NCBI GenBank assembly: GCA_027924645.1
Contig: BSBN01000888.1
Location: forward strand, 16,313,001-16,377,000
DNA: 64,000 bases
Reading direction: 5' to 3'
Source of the DNA: Cunninghamia lanceolata
Taxonomy: Eukaryota; Streptophyta; Pinopsida; Cupressales; Cupressaceae
Part shown: one piece after another, positions 1 through 11,099 of the stretch
Layout of the letters: every line of letters starts with the position of its first letter
Position numbering within the stretch: position 1 is the stretch's first letter
Notes under the pieces: generated by a model
Database searches by the model: none
What the model was told of the DNA's origin: nothing
What the model saw: the letters and a program-made list of their open reading frames with translations, nothing else
Translations under genes and position numbers: made by a program

Positions 1-133
1 TCTCCTTGTGGTAGAACAAATGTTTGTTGCTATGGTCGTGGATGGATCTCCACAATCTCATCATTGATGGCCCTCACCCACTCTCCTCTCACTCCTAAGC
101 ACATTTGTGAATCAGGATAGAGGAAGTTGCATA
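1..133 (-). repeat. E1 3' LTR, distal fragment
   Basis: Aligns with 13516-13648 in the other LTR and is separated from the rest of this LTR (4922-6836) by the copia insertion. The last five bases, GCATA, are the left copy of the copia target duplication. Confidence 0.85.
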
Positions 134-1061
134 TGTTAGAAATGAAAGTAGCACTACTTCAATGGAAATCTGATTCAATATAAATTTTAGCAATCTTTAA
201 CTGTGTGTTATTAATGAAGATTGTAACACAGAAACAAAACTATGCTTCACAAAAATGTAAAATCAGAAATATGAACACGTAACATAATGTTTAACGTAGA
301 GAAAACCCTTTTAGGTAAAAAACTCCACAAAGAAAAGAGGTCCAATGTTTGTATTAATCTGAAAATGACTTATAATACAACACTTCAACTCTCTCCACCA
401 GTCTTCAATCTGACAGCATTCCAGTAGCACTCGAGTACCTAAAATCTATATTACAACAACTAATACATGGCAAATTCTTATAGAAACATTTTCTAACTCA
501 TCTTAGGTATTCACCTTCTCTCTCCTCAGATTCTCCAACCTATAAACATTAATTACCATCTTACAAGCACCTTCCACTTGTCAAAAAATAGCCATGCAAA
601 GGTTGGGCATCCAAGACTAAATCTGGCCTTTTACAGCAGCTTATGACACGTCATAACCATCATAGATTCCACAAAAGAGTATCTTTCTAAGATAGGAACC
701 TTGGGATAAACATAGCAACTTACAACAAATAAATATTTGTCATATGCGTCATAGTCTCATAGAATCTTATGACAACTTGTAGTTGTCATAGATTCTTTAA
801 ATGCACCCACCAAACATTATGATGTGTGTTATACATGCTAAAAATAGTAGATTCTCCCAAGGTGGCACCTACACTTATATAATATTTATTTTTACAATTA
901 CCAACCATAAATGTCACTCCATAACTGCCGCTGGTAACTCCAAAATTACAACTGTTAATGAGACTACCTCATTCCCTTATGGGTAATTACAAATAACAAA
1001 TAATAAATGGAATAAAATACAATATTGGAATTTACAAAGTTAATGGAACCTTATTCCAACA
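134..1061 (-). repeat. Copia 3' LTR
   Basis: About 928 bp, matching 3987-4916 from end to end. In element orientation it begins TGTTGGAATA and ends TTCTAACA. It carries a TATA-like box at 874-881 on the minus strand, conserved in the partner LTR. Confidence 0.93.
874..881 (-). promoter_or_regulatory. TATA-like box in copia 3' LTR
   Basis: TATATAAG on the minus strand, at the same relative place as 4730-4737 in the 5' LTR. Proposed as the element's core promoter from sequence only. Confidence 0.5.
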
Positions 1062-1075
1062 TTCTCCCACTTGAC
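1062..1075 (-). other. Copia polypurine tract
   Basis: Directly inside the 3' LTR, the minus strand reads GTCAAGTGGGAGAA. This is the common purine-rich plus-strand primer of plant copia elements. Confidence 0.75.
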
Positions 1076-1395
1076 ATTATACATTGTAAATCTACCCATA
1101 GGAAAACAAATGAAATAATCAAGCACTAGAAACAAGGCCCATGGCCTTTCTGCACCACACAAACTTTTCTGTACTCACAGGTTTGGTCAATGAATCTACA
1201 ACATTCTCCTGAGTGTCTATCTTTTTTAGCTCAATCTATCCATTTGGAACCAACTCTTGAACAAAGTGATATTAAACATCAACATGCTTAGTTCGAGCAC
1301 GATACATAGGATTTTTGGCCAAACTTATAGCACTTTGGCTATCACAACCAATCTGAATGATCCTGCAATCAAAACCAATACTGTACACAGTATCC

Positions 1396-3065
1396 TCAAC
1401 TAAACTGCCTCCTTAGAGACATGAGTAGCAGCCATATACACTTCTTCTATAGTGGACAAAGCAACTGTGGGCTGCCTCTTACTCATCCAACTCACTGCAC
1501 CTCCAAACAGAGTAAACACATAGCCAGTAGTGGACCTTTGACTATCCAAGTCACCTGCCCAATCGACATCAACAAAACCTTGTATGTCCAAAGATTTATC
1601 AGCACTATCAGTACCAGAATAAACCAAACAATGATCAAGAGTACCTGTAAGATATTTAGGCACCCTCTTCACATAGTTTCAATGTTGTCTACCAGGGTTA
1701 GACATAAATCTACTCAAAACTTCCACTGGTTGGGCAAAATCTAGTCTAGTATAAACCATTGCATACATCAAACTCCCTACAACACTAGCATATGGAACAT
1801 TAGACATATCGTCAAGATCATCCTCAGTCTTTGGAAACATATCTAATGAATGGCATTATCACCATATCCAATGAATGTACATTTTTCAGCCTTTGGATCC
1901 AGCTCAGATCACTTTTCCTTAGGTACATGAACAAAAGCCTCACAACCAAAAACCCTTAAATGTGAAACAGAATGTTTCTTACCTATTCACACTTCATAAG
2001 GTGTCAAATCAGTAGCCTTACAAGGAGATCTATTTATCAAGTAGAAAGCAGTACACACAACCTCTACCCAAAAGCATTTATCGAACTATGCATCACTAAG
2101 CGTACTTCTGGCTCTTTCCATATTGTTCAGTTCATCCTTTCTGCAACACCATTTTGCTGTGGTATATACAGAGTTGTCTTTTGTCTGATTATACCTGCAT
2201 TCTTGCAAAACTCATCAAATTCCTTAGAGCAATATTCCCCTCCATTGTTAGATCTTAATATTTTTGTCTTTAAACCTGATTGGTTCTCTACTAAGACTTT
2301 GAATTCCTTAAACTTAGTGAAAACCTCATATTTATGCTTCATAAAATAAATCCATGTAAATTTGGATACATTATCAATGAAGGTAATAAAATAATGAGAT
2401 TTTCCAATAGATTCATTATCCATAGGTCGAAACACATCCATATGAATAATCTCTAATTTTTGTTTTTCTCTATTGCTTCCTAAAGGAAATGATTTTATGT
2501 TTTGTTTACCAAACACACAATCCTCATAGAAATCAAAGTGCACATCAGAATAAGAGAAGCCGTCCAACAAATTTTTATTCTTAATAGTTTTCAATACATT
2601 ATTGCTTGTGTGGCCCAATCTATAGTGCCACAAGATACATGTATTTTCAGTAGTGGCCTCAAATACATAGGAGGCATTAGAAACTGTAGTGGTTTCAAGA
2701 TTAAACAAGTTCCCAAATCTCTTCCCTTTTGCTACCACCAAGTTCCCTCTCACCAATCTGCAGCCATGCTTGTCAAATATCACATGCATTCCCAAATCCT
2801 TCAACTTTGAAATTGAAATTAGATTTCTAGCTAATCTAGGAACATACAAAACACCAGGGAGGGTTTTAATCCTCCCATCATTGAAACACAAAAATACCTT
2901 TCCTTTCCCAATAATCAGATATGTAGAGTTGTCACCAAAGTAGATATTACCTCCATCATATTCTTCATATGAGGAGAACAATTCCTTATGCGGGGTCATA
3001 TGAAATGAGCATCCTGAGTCAATCAACCAGTGATCATTAGAAACAAGATTACATGGAGAAAGTAA
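1396..3065 (-). pseudogene. Copia pol remnant: protease, integrase and RNase H, RT missing
   Basis: Minus-strand translation gives, in order: a retropepsin motif IDSGCSFHMTP (near 3025); a long run 'GVLYVPRLARNLISISKL'; the GAG-pre-integrase motif ILWHYRLGH; and an integrase core with HMDVF, then SNNGGEY (the usual Asp of DNGGEY is Asn) and PQQNGVAERMN. The integrase C-terminal part follows, around GYGDNA (1850-1950) and interrupted by stops. The next recognisable sequence is FPKTEDDLDDMSN..., the lead-in to copia RNase H, then VDVDWAGDLDSQRSTTGY and SWMSKRQPTVALST down to about 1400. The RT palm with its YxDD motif is not present, so a deletion of more than 1 kb is inferred. The longest clean frame is 2127-3026. 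The product would be inactive. Confidence 0.9.
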
Positions 3066-3905
3066 AACTTCTTCACCTGCATTCGAGGACTTATCTGAAG
3101 CACTCTCCCACTATTTCTTGGGATTTCTACACTCCTTCTTCACATGTCCCCTTTTACTATAGTTCCAACACTTAACTCTATTCTTTTTACCAGGAGTCTT
3201 AGACCAACCCTTGGACTTGTCCTTAGCCCCTTTCTAATCTCCCTTAGGTCCTCTTTCCTTAGACCTTCCCTTGACACTGAGAGCATCCCCTGAACTATCT
3301 GAACTCTTCTTCCTCAATTCATGTGACAGTAGCACAGAAACAAGAGCATCCAACTTCGTGTCCATGAGGTTAGTAGTGATAGCAAGGATAACATTCTCTC
3401 AAGACTCAGGTAAAGAACAAAGAAGTAAGATACATTTATCTTCCTTACTAACATCAACATCTACTAAATCAAGCTGACTCACTAACAAATTAAAAGAATT
3501 TAAATGCTCTACAACTAATTCACCTTCTCACATTTTCATGGAAAACAATTTTCTTTTTAAACAAAGTTTATTTACCATACTCTTGTCTTGATAGATCTCA
3601 CCCAACCATTTCCACAAGTTGTATGTAGTCTCTTCCTTTGCAACATTCAATAGGATAGAGTCTGAAAGACACAATCGGATGGTTTCCCGTGCCTTCTTAT
3701 CCAGTCTATCCCACTCATCTTGAGAGACATCGTCAGGTTTCTTCTCTTTTTGAATAGACAACCATTGGTTTCTTTGTTCCAACAAATCTTCCATTTTCAG
3801 CTTCCACAACTCATACCCTATTCCATTGAACTTATCAATGTCCATTCGAGAGGTTGATGCAATGGTGGATACAACCATAACAACAACACAAGATCTGTAA
3901 GACAA
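3066..3905 (-). pseudogene. Copia gag remnant
   Basis: The frame from 3905 to 3528 is open and carries the plant copia Gag opening (DKFNGIGYELWKLKMEDLL) and the UBN2-like stretch ETIRLCLSDSILLNVAKEET. After a stop at 3525 the same protein continues (VEHLNSFNLLVSQL..., then a Lys/Ser-rich region) to a zinc knuckle CWNYSKRGHVKKEC near 3125-3180, whose second Cys has become Tyr. It lies upstream of protease, as expected. Several stops show it is dead. Confidence 0.9.
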
Positions 3906-3971
3906 ATGTAACCAAATCTCCCACTATAGATCCAGCTTCTAGACTACCACCCAAGAGTCAAAGTTGGCTAG

Positions 3972-3982
3972 GCTCTGATAAT
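3972..3982 (-). other. Copia primer-binding site (tRNA-iMet type)
   Basis: The minus strand reads TTATCAGAGCC, close to the TGGTATCAGAGCC found next to the 5' LTR of most plant copia elements. It is four bases from the LTR boundary at 3987. Confidence 0.8.
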
Positions 3983-3986
3983 AAAT

Positions 3987-4916
3987 GTTAGAAATAAAAA
4001 CAATACTACTTCAATGGAAATCTAATTCAATATAAATTTCAGCAATCTTTAATTGTGTGTTATTAATGGAGATTGTAACATAGAAACAAAACTATGCTTC
4101 ATAGAAATGCAAAATTAGAAATATGAACACATAACACAATGTTTAACATGGAGAAAACCCTTTTGAGTAAAAAACTCCACACAGGAAAGAGGCCCAATGT
4201 TTGTATTAATCTAAAAATTATTTACAATACAACAACACTTCAACTCTCTCCACCAGTCTTCAATCCAACAGCATTCCGGCAGTACCTAAATACCTAAAAT
4301 CTGTATTGTAGCAAGTAATACATGGAAAATACTTATAGAAACATTTTCTACCTCATCTTAGGCATTCATCTTCTCTCTCCTAAGATTCTCCAACCTGTAA
4401 ACATTAATTACCATCTTACAAGCACCTTCCACTTGTCCAAAAACAACCATGCAAAGGTTGAGTAGCCAAGACTAAATCTGACCTCTTACAACATCTTATG
4501 ATGCATCATAACCATCATAGATTCCACAAAATAGTATCTTCCCAAGATACAAACCTTGGGCCAAACATAGCAACTTACAACAAATAAATATCAGTCATAT
4601 GCATCATAGTGTCATAGAATCTTATGACAACTTGTAGCTATCATAGATTATTTACATACACCCACCAAACATTGTGACATGTGTCATACATGCTAAAAAT
4701 AGTAGATTCTCCCAAGGTGGTACCTACACTTATATACCATTTATTTTTACAATTGCCAGCCGTAAATGTCACTCTGTAACTACCGCTGGTAACTCTGAAA
4801 TTACAACTGTCAATGAGACTACCTCATTCCCTTATGGGTAATTACAAATAACAAATAATAAATGGAATAAAATATAATATTAGAATTTACAAGGTTAATG
4901 GCACCTTATTCCAATA
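3987..4916 (-). repeat. Copia 5' LTR
   Basis: Partner of 134-1061. The right end is followed at once by GCATA (4917-4921), the second copy of the target duplication. A minus-strand TATATAAG lies at 4730-4737. Confidence 0.93.
4730..4737 (-). promoter_or_regulatory. TATA-like box in copia 5' LTR
   Basis: TATATAAG on the minus strand, conserved with the partner LTR. This copy would have driven the genomic transcript. Confidence 0.55.
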
Positions 4917-5890
4917 GCATAATGGCCAACTTTGACCAAATCTAGGGTTTGACTTGTGTTTTGACTTTGTTTGTACCTTGTGATGAAATCAAGGGTTTGT
5001 TTGGAATCATTTTGAACTGTGATTAGCTTGTGATAGAATCGAGGGTTTGCAATTTTATCTATCCTAGGGTATCTATATGCATGCAAAATATATGATATGC
5101 AAAACATCTTTTTGGTATTTTTTAGAGTATTTTAGAAATAAAAGTGCTTCTATTCTATGAAAAGGAAATATATATGCAATCCTATATGACTTTTCAAATG
5201 TAATGTTAATCTATGTTTTTTTTGGTTTTTAGTGTTTTCAATGCAATCTAATCTAATGGAAAGGGAAAATGCTTCTTCTAACAATGTAGATCTACAAATA
5301 TCAAAGCAATTAATCTAACATGTGATATCTAACTATCAAGGAAAATGCAATGTGTTATTATTCCCAAGAGCAAATGTGAGTATCTAATTACTATGAAACA
5401 ATGAAAGAACCTAAAATAAATGAAGATTTGTTGACTCCACTACCCTCAGTAATCCTTGTGTAGGCAACCTTGAATCCTTTTGTGGTAGCAAGTGATCCTC
5501 TTGACAACAAAATGACCAAAAGAAGCAAAAAGAAGTTTTGATCAAGCTTGTATGAGCTCAATGAGAGCTTGGATTGAGTACAATGGCATAGAATGAAGTA
5601 GTGTGATCCTACTTGGTGAACAATAAAAGCAAAAGGCACCTTCCTCTTGTAAGAGCATTTGAATGCTAACTTGGAGAGCAAAGTTGGCAAGAGCTATGTG
5701 CACAGTGACTTTGCCTCCATGGGAGAGCTTTGAAGCTATGCAATAATGAAAGATTTGAATCTTTGAAGAAATAAAGAAAGAAATGAAGAAAGAGGCTCAA
5801 GGACCTGTGAAGAAGCTTGAAAAAGCTTGTGAAGATGAGAAGAGTATTCTCCAACTTGGTCAACTTGGAAAATAATGAAGAGGTGAGGGG

Positions 5891-5898
5891 TATTTATA
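5891..5898 (-). promoter_or_regulatory. TATA-like box in E1 3' LTR
   Basis: TATAAATA on the minus strand followed by CCCCTCACC, identical in context to 15603-15610 in the 5' LTR. Confidence 0.55.
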
Positions 5899-6254
5899 GG
5901 TTTGAAGAAGGGACAAGAGGTGGAATTGATTGAGAAGTTAACTCATTTGATTGTTGAGTTAACAAGAATAGATTGGCGAGTTAACAAGGTTGATTACCCA
6001 GTGAACTCAGCTAATTAAAGAGTGATGAAGCAATGACGGCTTGTCACTGAAGAGGAAATGGAGGTGAGGGAATGTATGGGATTGATTAGAGAGTTAATTT
6101 GAGATCAAATAGAGTTAATTATTCATGTGTGGGTGCATGAAATAGTTAACCCTATATCAAGGATCAAAAATAATGCAAACTAGAAGAAAAATGGGTGAAA
6201 ATGGAGCTTTTTTGCATAAAAAACATGAGTTTTTCTATGGCTGGAAAAATAGCA

Positions 6255-6320
6255 GGGTCACCCGGGGGGAGACCATGGGTCACCCAGGGGAAACCATGGG
6301 TCGCCTAGGGGAGATCTAGA
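6255..6320. repeat. 21-22-bp GC-rich tandem repeat in E1 LTR, three units
   Basis: Units begin GGGTCACCCGGGG, GGGTCACCCAGGGG and GGGTCGCCTAGGGG at 6255, 6277 and 6298. The other LTR has a shorter version (about 15966-16005), so copy number changed between the LTRs. It stands out in an AT-rich background. Confidence 0.7.
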
Positions 6321-6836
6321 TAGAAAGGAGTTTCAGAGGAAAAGCATGATGGGAGATGGTAGAAGAGAGAAAAAGGAGGTGTTTTGCCTCTAGAAATAGG
6401 TCAATCACGTGGAACAATCCAAATCTCCACTTGTGTCTACAAGATCTCTAGTGGAGATTTGGATTCGTTGGTAAAAAATGAAAACTGTCAGTGGGAGATG
6501 GACCAGGGGACCTCTAGAAGGCTTCTATGAGGTGTAGAAGACAAAATACATAGGGGAAAGGTGAAAAATCACCTACAAGACACTCACAAGGCTTAGGATC
6601 AAGGTTAAAATCTAGAAAATGCAAGTTGACGAGTGTCACAACAAGTGTTGAAAAGCATTGTAAACGAGGAGAGAGGGAAATCGACAAGGAAGAAAGAACA
6701 CAAGACAAGAAGAGAGGACATGTCATCAAGAGGCCTGCTACTTAAAGGACATTATTTCATGCTTACATGTATGTGATAAGGATTTGAATCATCATAGGGG
6801 TCCTTGTGGAGGCAGTGCGTGATTTTTGTGTTTACA

Positions 6837-8935
6837 TATTTGCCCCCTTGGGGATGGTAGTCTACATGAAATGTTGGTACCGTTCCCAAACTAGGCCTTA
6901 TCTGTTGTCAATTTTTTAGTAATTGTACCTACAATAACTAGCATTAATCCAGCATCTGAATATATCAAAATGAATAATGAAAAATGAAATGATGAACTTA
7001 CTATAGATCGTTCAAGTTTGACTAGTTACTTGCTTTCATCAGTTCAGACCTGTAGGGATGAAAGCATGCAAAATGATGCACGAAAGAGATGCATAAAAGC
7101 AGAAGAAGAGAACATGCTAATCTAGAGAGGAGGAGAATATATTCTCCTTTTATTACAAATTTTGAAGAACATATTTTGATTTTTAGGGATTTTTGATGTT
7201 TTATAATTTTTAAAGGCTTTTACAATTTTTCTAATTTGTATGGTTTTTGTGAAGATTTTACAAAGGTTTGGTTTGACACTTTTTTGAGGTCTTTGAGAGA
7301 CTTATATTTAAGATATTTCTACCCTTGCCCCCTTGCATGGGGAGACTTGTGTACTTGATTACACAGGTTTGTTCTTTTGACTTGTTGGAGGAGTGACTTA
7401 CAAACAAGTGCTCAGACATTGTTTTACACTTTATTGTTACAAGACTTTATTCGATGACATCCCTACATAGCTTTAGTCAACATCTTGTACTTTACTTTCC
7501 CTCTTGTGTATAGGATAGAGCTTTTATTCTTCTTATGAGAATGTATAGCTAAGATGATCACATATGGATGATGCAATTTATTTTTGTCTTTTTAGGAATA
7601 TATATGAATGTAAGTGATGATATGCTGATGAAAAAACACAAGAATGCTGAAAATGAAATTTTTACTTCTATGGAATGTCATGAGTTATGACATTGACTTT
7701 ATTGCTTTAAGACTTTTTTTTCTAATTTTTGGCATGAATGCAATGTGGAACAAACCATATGACTACTCTTAAATATGATTTTCAGTTCAGGGGATTATGA
7801 GTTGTCCTGATATAAGAGACCTATTCAAGGCTGTGAGATAGAATTTTTAAAACTAAAGTGGGGAGTGGGAGTGAAAATGGAGTCTTTCTAATTTTTGGCT
7901 TCGCTAAAGGCCAAACACTGATCCTTGTCTAGATAAGACAAATCTAACAAGCTTTCAACTTTAGAAAAGTAACAAATTTTATTGGTGTTCTCTAGACTTA
8001 GATCATAGATGGCAAGAAAGGTAAACCCGAGGTAAAGGATAAATGGGAAAGAACAAGGGTCCCTAGATAGAAGATTATCCTAGAGACTACTAGACTCTTT
8101 CGTATTTCTCATCTAGTGTGTGTGTGTGCTTTGTACCTTTCTTTATCTATTAGATGCTCACCCTTGAGGCTTCGAGCTTAGACTAATCTCCACCTAATAG
8201 TATGGACATTCAACAATCTTCTCTCTTTCACTCTTTTTTTCATATCACTTTTTTTTCTATTTTGCTTTTTTTGTATTTTCCTCACTTGATTTTCTCATTT
8301 TTTTGGATTTTGGCTTTTTCAAGAAATGAATCCTTCTTGGAACTTTTGATATAAAATGCTTTGATCTCTCAATTTCTCACTTTTTCAACACTCTTATTTT
8401 GATCACTCATTTTTTTATTCACTGGTATCTTAGATTGGTTCCTTCAGAGTTTCAATCTTCCTAACATTTTTGGCCAAGAAAGATAAGGGGCTAAGCGCCA
8501 CGTAAAGTTTTTGTAATCTGGTTGGACTTCTCTACTACTAGGGAAGAATTGGGAAGGTCTACTTGCAAGCTTCCTTTAAACACTGTAGTCTGAATACTGA
8601 CTTTGTTTAGACATAACACCTTGATGCATTAAGACTGAGATCAGTGTAAAGCTAAGAGCTAGGTTTCGATTAGAATAACTGGGAATGTAGGGGGATAATT
8701 GTTGTGAAAAATGGGGATCTCTAGGTCCTAAAAGGATAACGAACATCTGGGAAACATTAGACTCCATACCAAATGGAAAATAGTATAAGGACAACTCACA
8801 AATAGTAATGCAAGATGAATAGAATGATGCAGAAATGCAAGAAACAAATTGTTTTTGACATTTTATGATTTTATAAATTTTTTTGTACTTTTATGTTTTA
8901 TGATTTTTTTGGTCTTTTTAGACATAATATTTCTT
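6837..8935 (-). other. E1 3' non-coding region with polypurine tract
   Basis: The minus strand directly inside the LTR (6837-6852) reads CCATCCCCAAGGGGGCAAATA, shown here only to its purine core AAGGGGGCAAA, a plausible polypurine tract. The remaining ~2 kb up to the integrase tail is AT-rich, stop-laden in all frames, and holds nothing else I recognise. Confidence 0.55.
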
Positions 8936-9160
8936 GAGGTTAAAGGCATTGACTATTTCACCAAATTCCTCTCCCTCCATTATGCACAAGAGATAGGCAC
9001 CATTTCTGATATCTTCTTTAACCATGTAGGGGCCTTTCTAGTCTTCTGAAAAGGCTCTTTTTCGTCTTCTTTTCTTGTGTTTTGTGCTACCTCTTCTTAG
9101 GACAAGTTCTCCTATCCTATATGGTTTCTCATTTGAGTCTATTGCTGCCAAATTGGTGGT
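8936..9160 (-). pseudogene. E1 integrase C-terminal remnant
   Basis: The minus strand encodes EKPYRIGELVLRR..., one stop, then KGPYMVKEDIRNGAYLL and finally NAFNLKKYY. This matches the end of Ty3/gypsy integrases, where a 'G-D/E-LVLR ... GPY-V ... N-LK-YY' pattern closes pol. No integrase catalytic core or RT is seen before it, so this tail is what is left of pol after a large internal deletion. Reading ~70 residues without a frameshift supports the call. Confidence 0.72.
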
Positions 9161-9217
9161 TTCTCTTAGCATTGTGAGACAGAGTAAGTCCTAAAAGGCA
9201 TGCTAGTGGGAGGGAGT

Positions 9218-10260
9218 TCAATACAGGACTTTGTCGCAATTCAATAATTCTACCAATAGATCAAATTGTTCTTGCATGTAGACTTTTATTTCTGGTCTCT
9301 CTTGGATTCTTTGTAAGAATTGGAATAGATCAAGAGGAGTTTGTGGCTCCCTTTGTTCATTGGGGGGGACAAAGCTTATACTTGTCCTCCCATTGGGTTC
9401 TGGTCTCAGATCCATGGAATACCCAATATAACTTAAATTTGGTAGTTCAAAAATTATAGGGTCATCAATACCAACTGTCACTCTCTATGAAAGACTCCTT
9501 CACTTTCTTTGTCTTTGTCAAGAAGTCTTTCAACCATTTCTATTTGTACCCAAGGTGCTTCCAATTCACCGAGTTCATTTGATTGAACCGAGGTGGAAGT
9601 GGTTGGTTTTTCTTGTGGTTTGGATACGACAAACATCCTAAGTAACACCCCTATAGCATTGGTTGATTTGTTATCCATGGAATATACCTCTTCCATGGGT
9701 AGTATTGGTTGATGTGAGTCCTCTGTTGGTGTGAGGGGCTCATACAATTTTGTTTCTTCAGGTGTATTAGGGACACGTGATCCACTTAGTGGTGATAATG
9801 GTGTGTATCCTTCCGTTATGTCTTCTTTTGCATCTAAGAAAGCATGTGGGTCTACATTTCTTAGATCTAATATGGTGGTCTAAAAGACTGATCCTTCCAT
9901 TACGTGAGGCTTCTCCCCTATGAAAGGAAAGAGTTTGCAGGCCTCTTGGACATCGATCATGAGTATTTCTAAGGGGAATTGGAGTGGTCCATCCTATTCG
10001 ATCAACTCCATTATTTCAATTATTTTATCCTTGGAAACCATTTCCCTTTACTTTGGTAATGGCCCATTTTCTAAAGTTTTGATTTCTATGGTATTTAAAT
10101 GGTCTTTTCTAGAGTTTCCATCTATTTGATGCATATTGACTGAGGTGTAGGATTCAGGATGGTTAGCGTGTTGGTAGGGAGTTCATAGTCAATAGGAATA
10201 CCTATGTGTTTGTTTGAAGTATTTGACTTTAACAGGCTAAAAGGTTCTGGATCCCCCTGT
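9218..10260 (-). pseudogene. E1 protease-to-RT linker remnant
   Basis: Two minus-strand frames are open: 9218-9481 (IDDPIIFELPNLSYIGYSMDL..., ending LDLFQFLQRIQERPEIKVYM...) and 9478-9747 (EPLTPTEDSHQPILPMEEVY...), with decayed sequence up to the protease at 10260. They lie where the linker between protease and RT of this lineage belongs. I do not recognise a domain. Stops between them show decay. Confidence 0.5.
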
Positions 10261-10919
10261 GCGACTTAAACTTTCCCTAAGTGTAAAAAGAGGACTTCTT
10301 GAAATAGTGTAGATGGTACAACCTTCATCCCGTGTATCCATGGCCTCCCAAGAATCAAGTTATATCTCATGTTCTTATCTATAACATAGAAAGTGGTTGG
10401 AATAGTTTTGCGTCCCAAAGTCACTGGAAGGGTAATCTTTCCTATGGTGGCTACTTTCATATTATCGTATCCTCTTAGAGTGTCTCTTGAAGTGGTAATG
10501 TTGGTATGTCCATAGCCCATTCTCTCTAAGAGGGAGAAAGGAACTATATTCTCTATAGCTCCATCATTGATTAATGTTTGTTTGATACACATGTCATAGA
10601 TCCATACTTGAAGGTATAGTGCAAGGTCTCCTTTCTTTGTTAATTTTGCCTCAGAGGGCATCTGTTGTAAGTCAAAGAAAAACCCTGGATCTTTAAGTTA
10701 TGAGTTTGGTGGGCTGAGATTGTAGTCCACATGATTGATTTGCTCACTAGGTGGTGGCATAATTTGGTCAAGATATTTTAGGCCTATTGCTTGTAGCAAT
10801 GCAGAGCGATGTGAGGAGTAGTTCCTAAGCAAGTCAGTGAATGAAATATGCACATATGTTTTCTTTAAGTCTTTTATGAGCTCACCAGGACTAATTGGAG
10901 TTGGTATTGGCTCTACCAC
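10261..10919 (-). pseudogene. E1 retropepsin (aspartic protease) remnant
   Basis: From 10919 the minus strand reads MVEPIPTPISPGELIKDL..., runs to a stop at 10696, and continues at 10661 with QTLINDGAIENIVPFSLLERMG, the retropepsin active site (usual D-S-G replaced by N-D-G) followed by NLILGRPWIHGMKVVPSTL, the flap/C-terminal signature of plant Ty3/gypsy proteases. E3 carries the same signature. The altered active site and stops mean it is not functional. Confidence 0.85.
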
Positions 10920-11099
10920 CGAAATGGTGCCTTCGTGTGCTTCTACTTGCTCATTTTATTCCTCATTTTTTTCCTCTTGTTCTTCATTATGCATAATCTC
11001 AACCAATCCGATCAACCTAGTTTCTCCTTTTTTTCCTAGCTGTGGTGGGATTTTGGGGTTACTACTCTAAGCTTCTTTGTTTTGATTGGTCATTTCTGT

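Larger units (their letters stand above)
134..4916 (-). mobile_element. Ty1/copia LTR retrotransposon, complete ends, RT core deleted
   Basis: LTRs at 134-1061 and 3987-4916 start TGTTAGAAAT and end near CCAACA/CCAATA. Flanking 5-bp duplications are perfect: GCATA at 129-133 and at 4917-4921. The minus-strand order gag, protease, integrase, RNase H is the copia order, and a tRNA-iMet-type primer-binding site abuts the right LTR. The internal region is only about 2.9 kb because the RT core is missing between the integrase C-terminal part and the RNase H part (junction near 1850). It is inserted in the left LTR of E1. The two LTRs differ at roughly a tenth of sites by eye over the first ~210 bp, nearly all transitions, so the insertion is old. 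Confidence 0.95.
4922..6836 (-). repeat. E1 3' LTR, main part
   Basis: Aligns with about 13650-16546 once the TIR-A insertion there is removed. It ends ...TTTACA at 6836, matching CTTACA at 16546. It holds the empty site for TIR-A (TGGAA at 5257-5261) and a GC-rich tandem repeat at 6255-6320. No coding function is seen; the short minus-strand frames here recur in the other LTR simply because LTRs are copies. Confidence 0.88.
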
